Assembly: GCA_023459875.1 (NCBI GenBank)
Contig: JAEWRY010000027.1
Location: 1 to 64,000 of the forward strand
Direction of reading: 5' to 3'
Source: Bacillota bacterium
Lineage (GTDB): Bacteria; Bacillota; Clostridia; Oscillospirales; Oscillospiraceae
DNA length: 64,000 bases
The notes under the pieces are model-generated. The model worked only from the letters and a program-made list of their open reading frames with translations. It was not told where the DNA came from and did not search any database. The position numbers were made by a program, and so were the translations under genes. Below, one piece after another: positions 63,630-64,000 of this stretch. Numbering within the stretch: position 1 is the first letter of the stretch; every line of letters begins with the position of its first letter.

Positions 63630-64000
63630 ATGAACGATCCATACAGTGTCCTTGGTGTGAGCCCGAGCGCCAGCGACGATGAGGTCAAACGCGCATATCG
63701 GGAACTGGCGCGCAAATACCATCCGGATAACTATCAGAATAACCCCCTGGCCGACCTCGCCGAGGAGAAGATGAAAGAAATCAACGAGGCCTATGATACC
63801 GTCCTGAAACAGCGCAGCGGCGGCGGATATTCCTCCGGCGGTTCGGCTTACCAGGGCGCATATCAGGGGCAGGGAAACAATCAGCGCCGCTCCTACTCCG
63901 GAGGCGCCGTTTACCAGCAGGTGCGGCAGGCCATCAACGCGGGCGACCTGGGCCGTGCGGAACAGCTTCTCAACGGCTCTCCCTCCGAGGAAGCGGAGTG
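63630..64000 (+). CDS. J-domain (DnaJ-like) protein, truncated by window end
   Basis: At least 123 residues. The J domain (residues 1-65) reads DPYSVLGVSPSASDDEVKRAYRELARKYHPDN, with the HPD motif that stimulates DnaK. A Gly/Ser/Tyr/Gln-rich linker follows, then AINAGDLGRAEQLLNG, which suggests a TPR-like start. No zinc fingers in the part seen. It is probably a non-canonical partner for the DUF5685 protein. The SD is GGGAG. Confidence 0.85.
   Translation, partial: MNDPYSVLGVSPSASDDEVKRAYRELARKYHPDNYQNNPLADLAEEKMKEINEAYDTVLKQRSGGGYSSGGSAYQGAYQGQGNNQRRSYSGGAVYQQVRQAINAGDLGRAEQLLNGSPSEEAE

Overview
This 64 kb window reads as core chromosome of a GC-rich, anaerobic, Gram-positive Clostridia-type bacterium. 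My best guess is the Oscillospirales, near Flavonifractor, Intestinimonas or Oscillibacter, inferred from protein style and gene order rather than any database search. Supporting signs are strong Shine-Dalgarno (SD) sequences, TTGACA/TATAAT promoters with 17-bp spacers, a T-box leader, the YlxM-Ffh-S16-KhpA-RimM-TrmD cluster, PucR, CarD, KtrAB and CdaA/CdaR, a SpoIVFA/FB-like pair, and radical SAM and selenium-labile cofactor genes. I see no rRNA, tRNA, CRISPR array, prophage or insertion sequence.

Layout. 1-5.2 kb: GH18-like protein, YqeG, TIM-barrel (Nfo-like) protein, M24 aminopeptidase, then an M23/M50 pair. 5.5-9.4 kb (minus): trmD, rimM, khpA, rpsP, ffh, ylxM. 9.6 kb: rplS. 10-12.6 kb (minus): selD-yqeB-yqeC. 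13-14.7 kb: sodium symporter behind a T-box whose specifier reads UAC (Tyr). 15-19.6 kb: AIM24-like protein, GT-C membrane protein and two radical SAM enzymes. 20-32.6 kb: rpoB-rpoC, an L7Ae-type protein, rpsL, rpsG, fusA and tuf. 32.7-40.6 kb: MscS, DUF4830, PucR-type regulator, and ftsE-ftsX-EnvC-like-Ctp followed by an unknown gene. 40.7-54.9 kb: greA, lysS, ktrB, ktrA, a SpoU-type methyltransferase, dprA, topA, trmFO, plsX, acpP, rnc, a TSUP-like permease and pyridoxamine kinase. 55-64 kb: DUF6514, a PRK06851-like P-loop protein, carD-ispD-ispF, DUF3343 plus a cysteine-desulfurase-like enzyme, cdaA-cdaR, RseC-like, DUF5685 and a truncated J-domain protein.

Links between regions. selD-yqeB-yqeC (10-12.6 kb) and DUF3343-desulfurase (58.7-60 kb) look like two halves of one selenium-supply route for selenium-dependent molybdenum hydroxylases; selA/selB are not in view. 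CdaA/CdaR make and control c-di-AMP, which in related Firmicutes regulates Ktr potassium transporters such as the KtrAB pair at 42.8-44.9 kb.

The most unusual feature is non-coding. Several short intergenic regions inside translation operons are packed with tandem, mutually unrelated, near-perfect inverted repeats (5.2-5.5, 6.75-6.95, 7.5-7.66 and 28.5-28.6 kb). The first is also bounded by a 17-bp near-perfect terminal inverted repeat. Several terminator-like hairpins elsewhere contain, or directly abut, the SD or start of the next gene. A minus-strand terminator in the region between the two radical SAM genes and rpoB implies an unannotated small transcript or small gene there.
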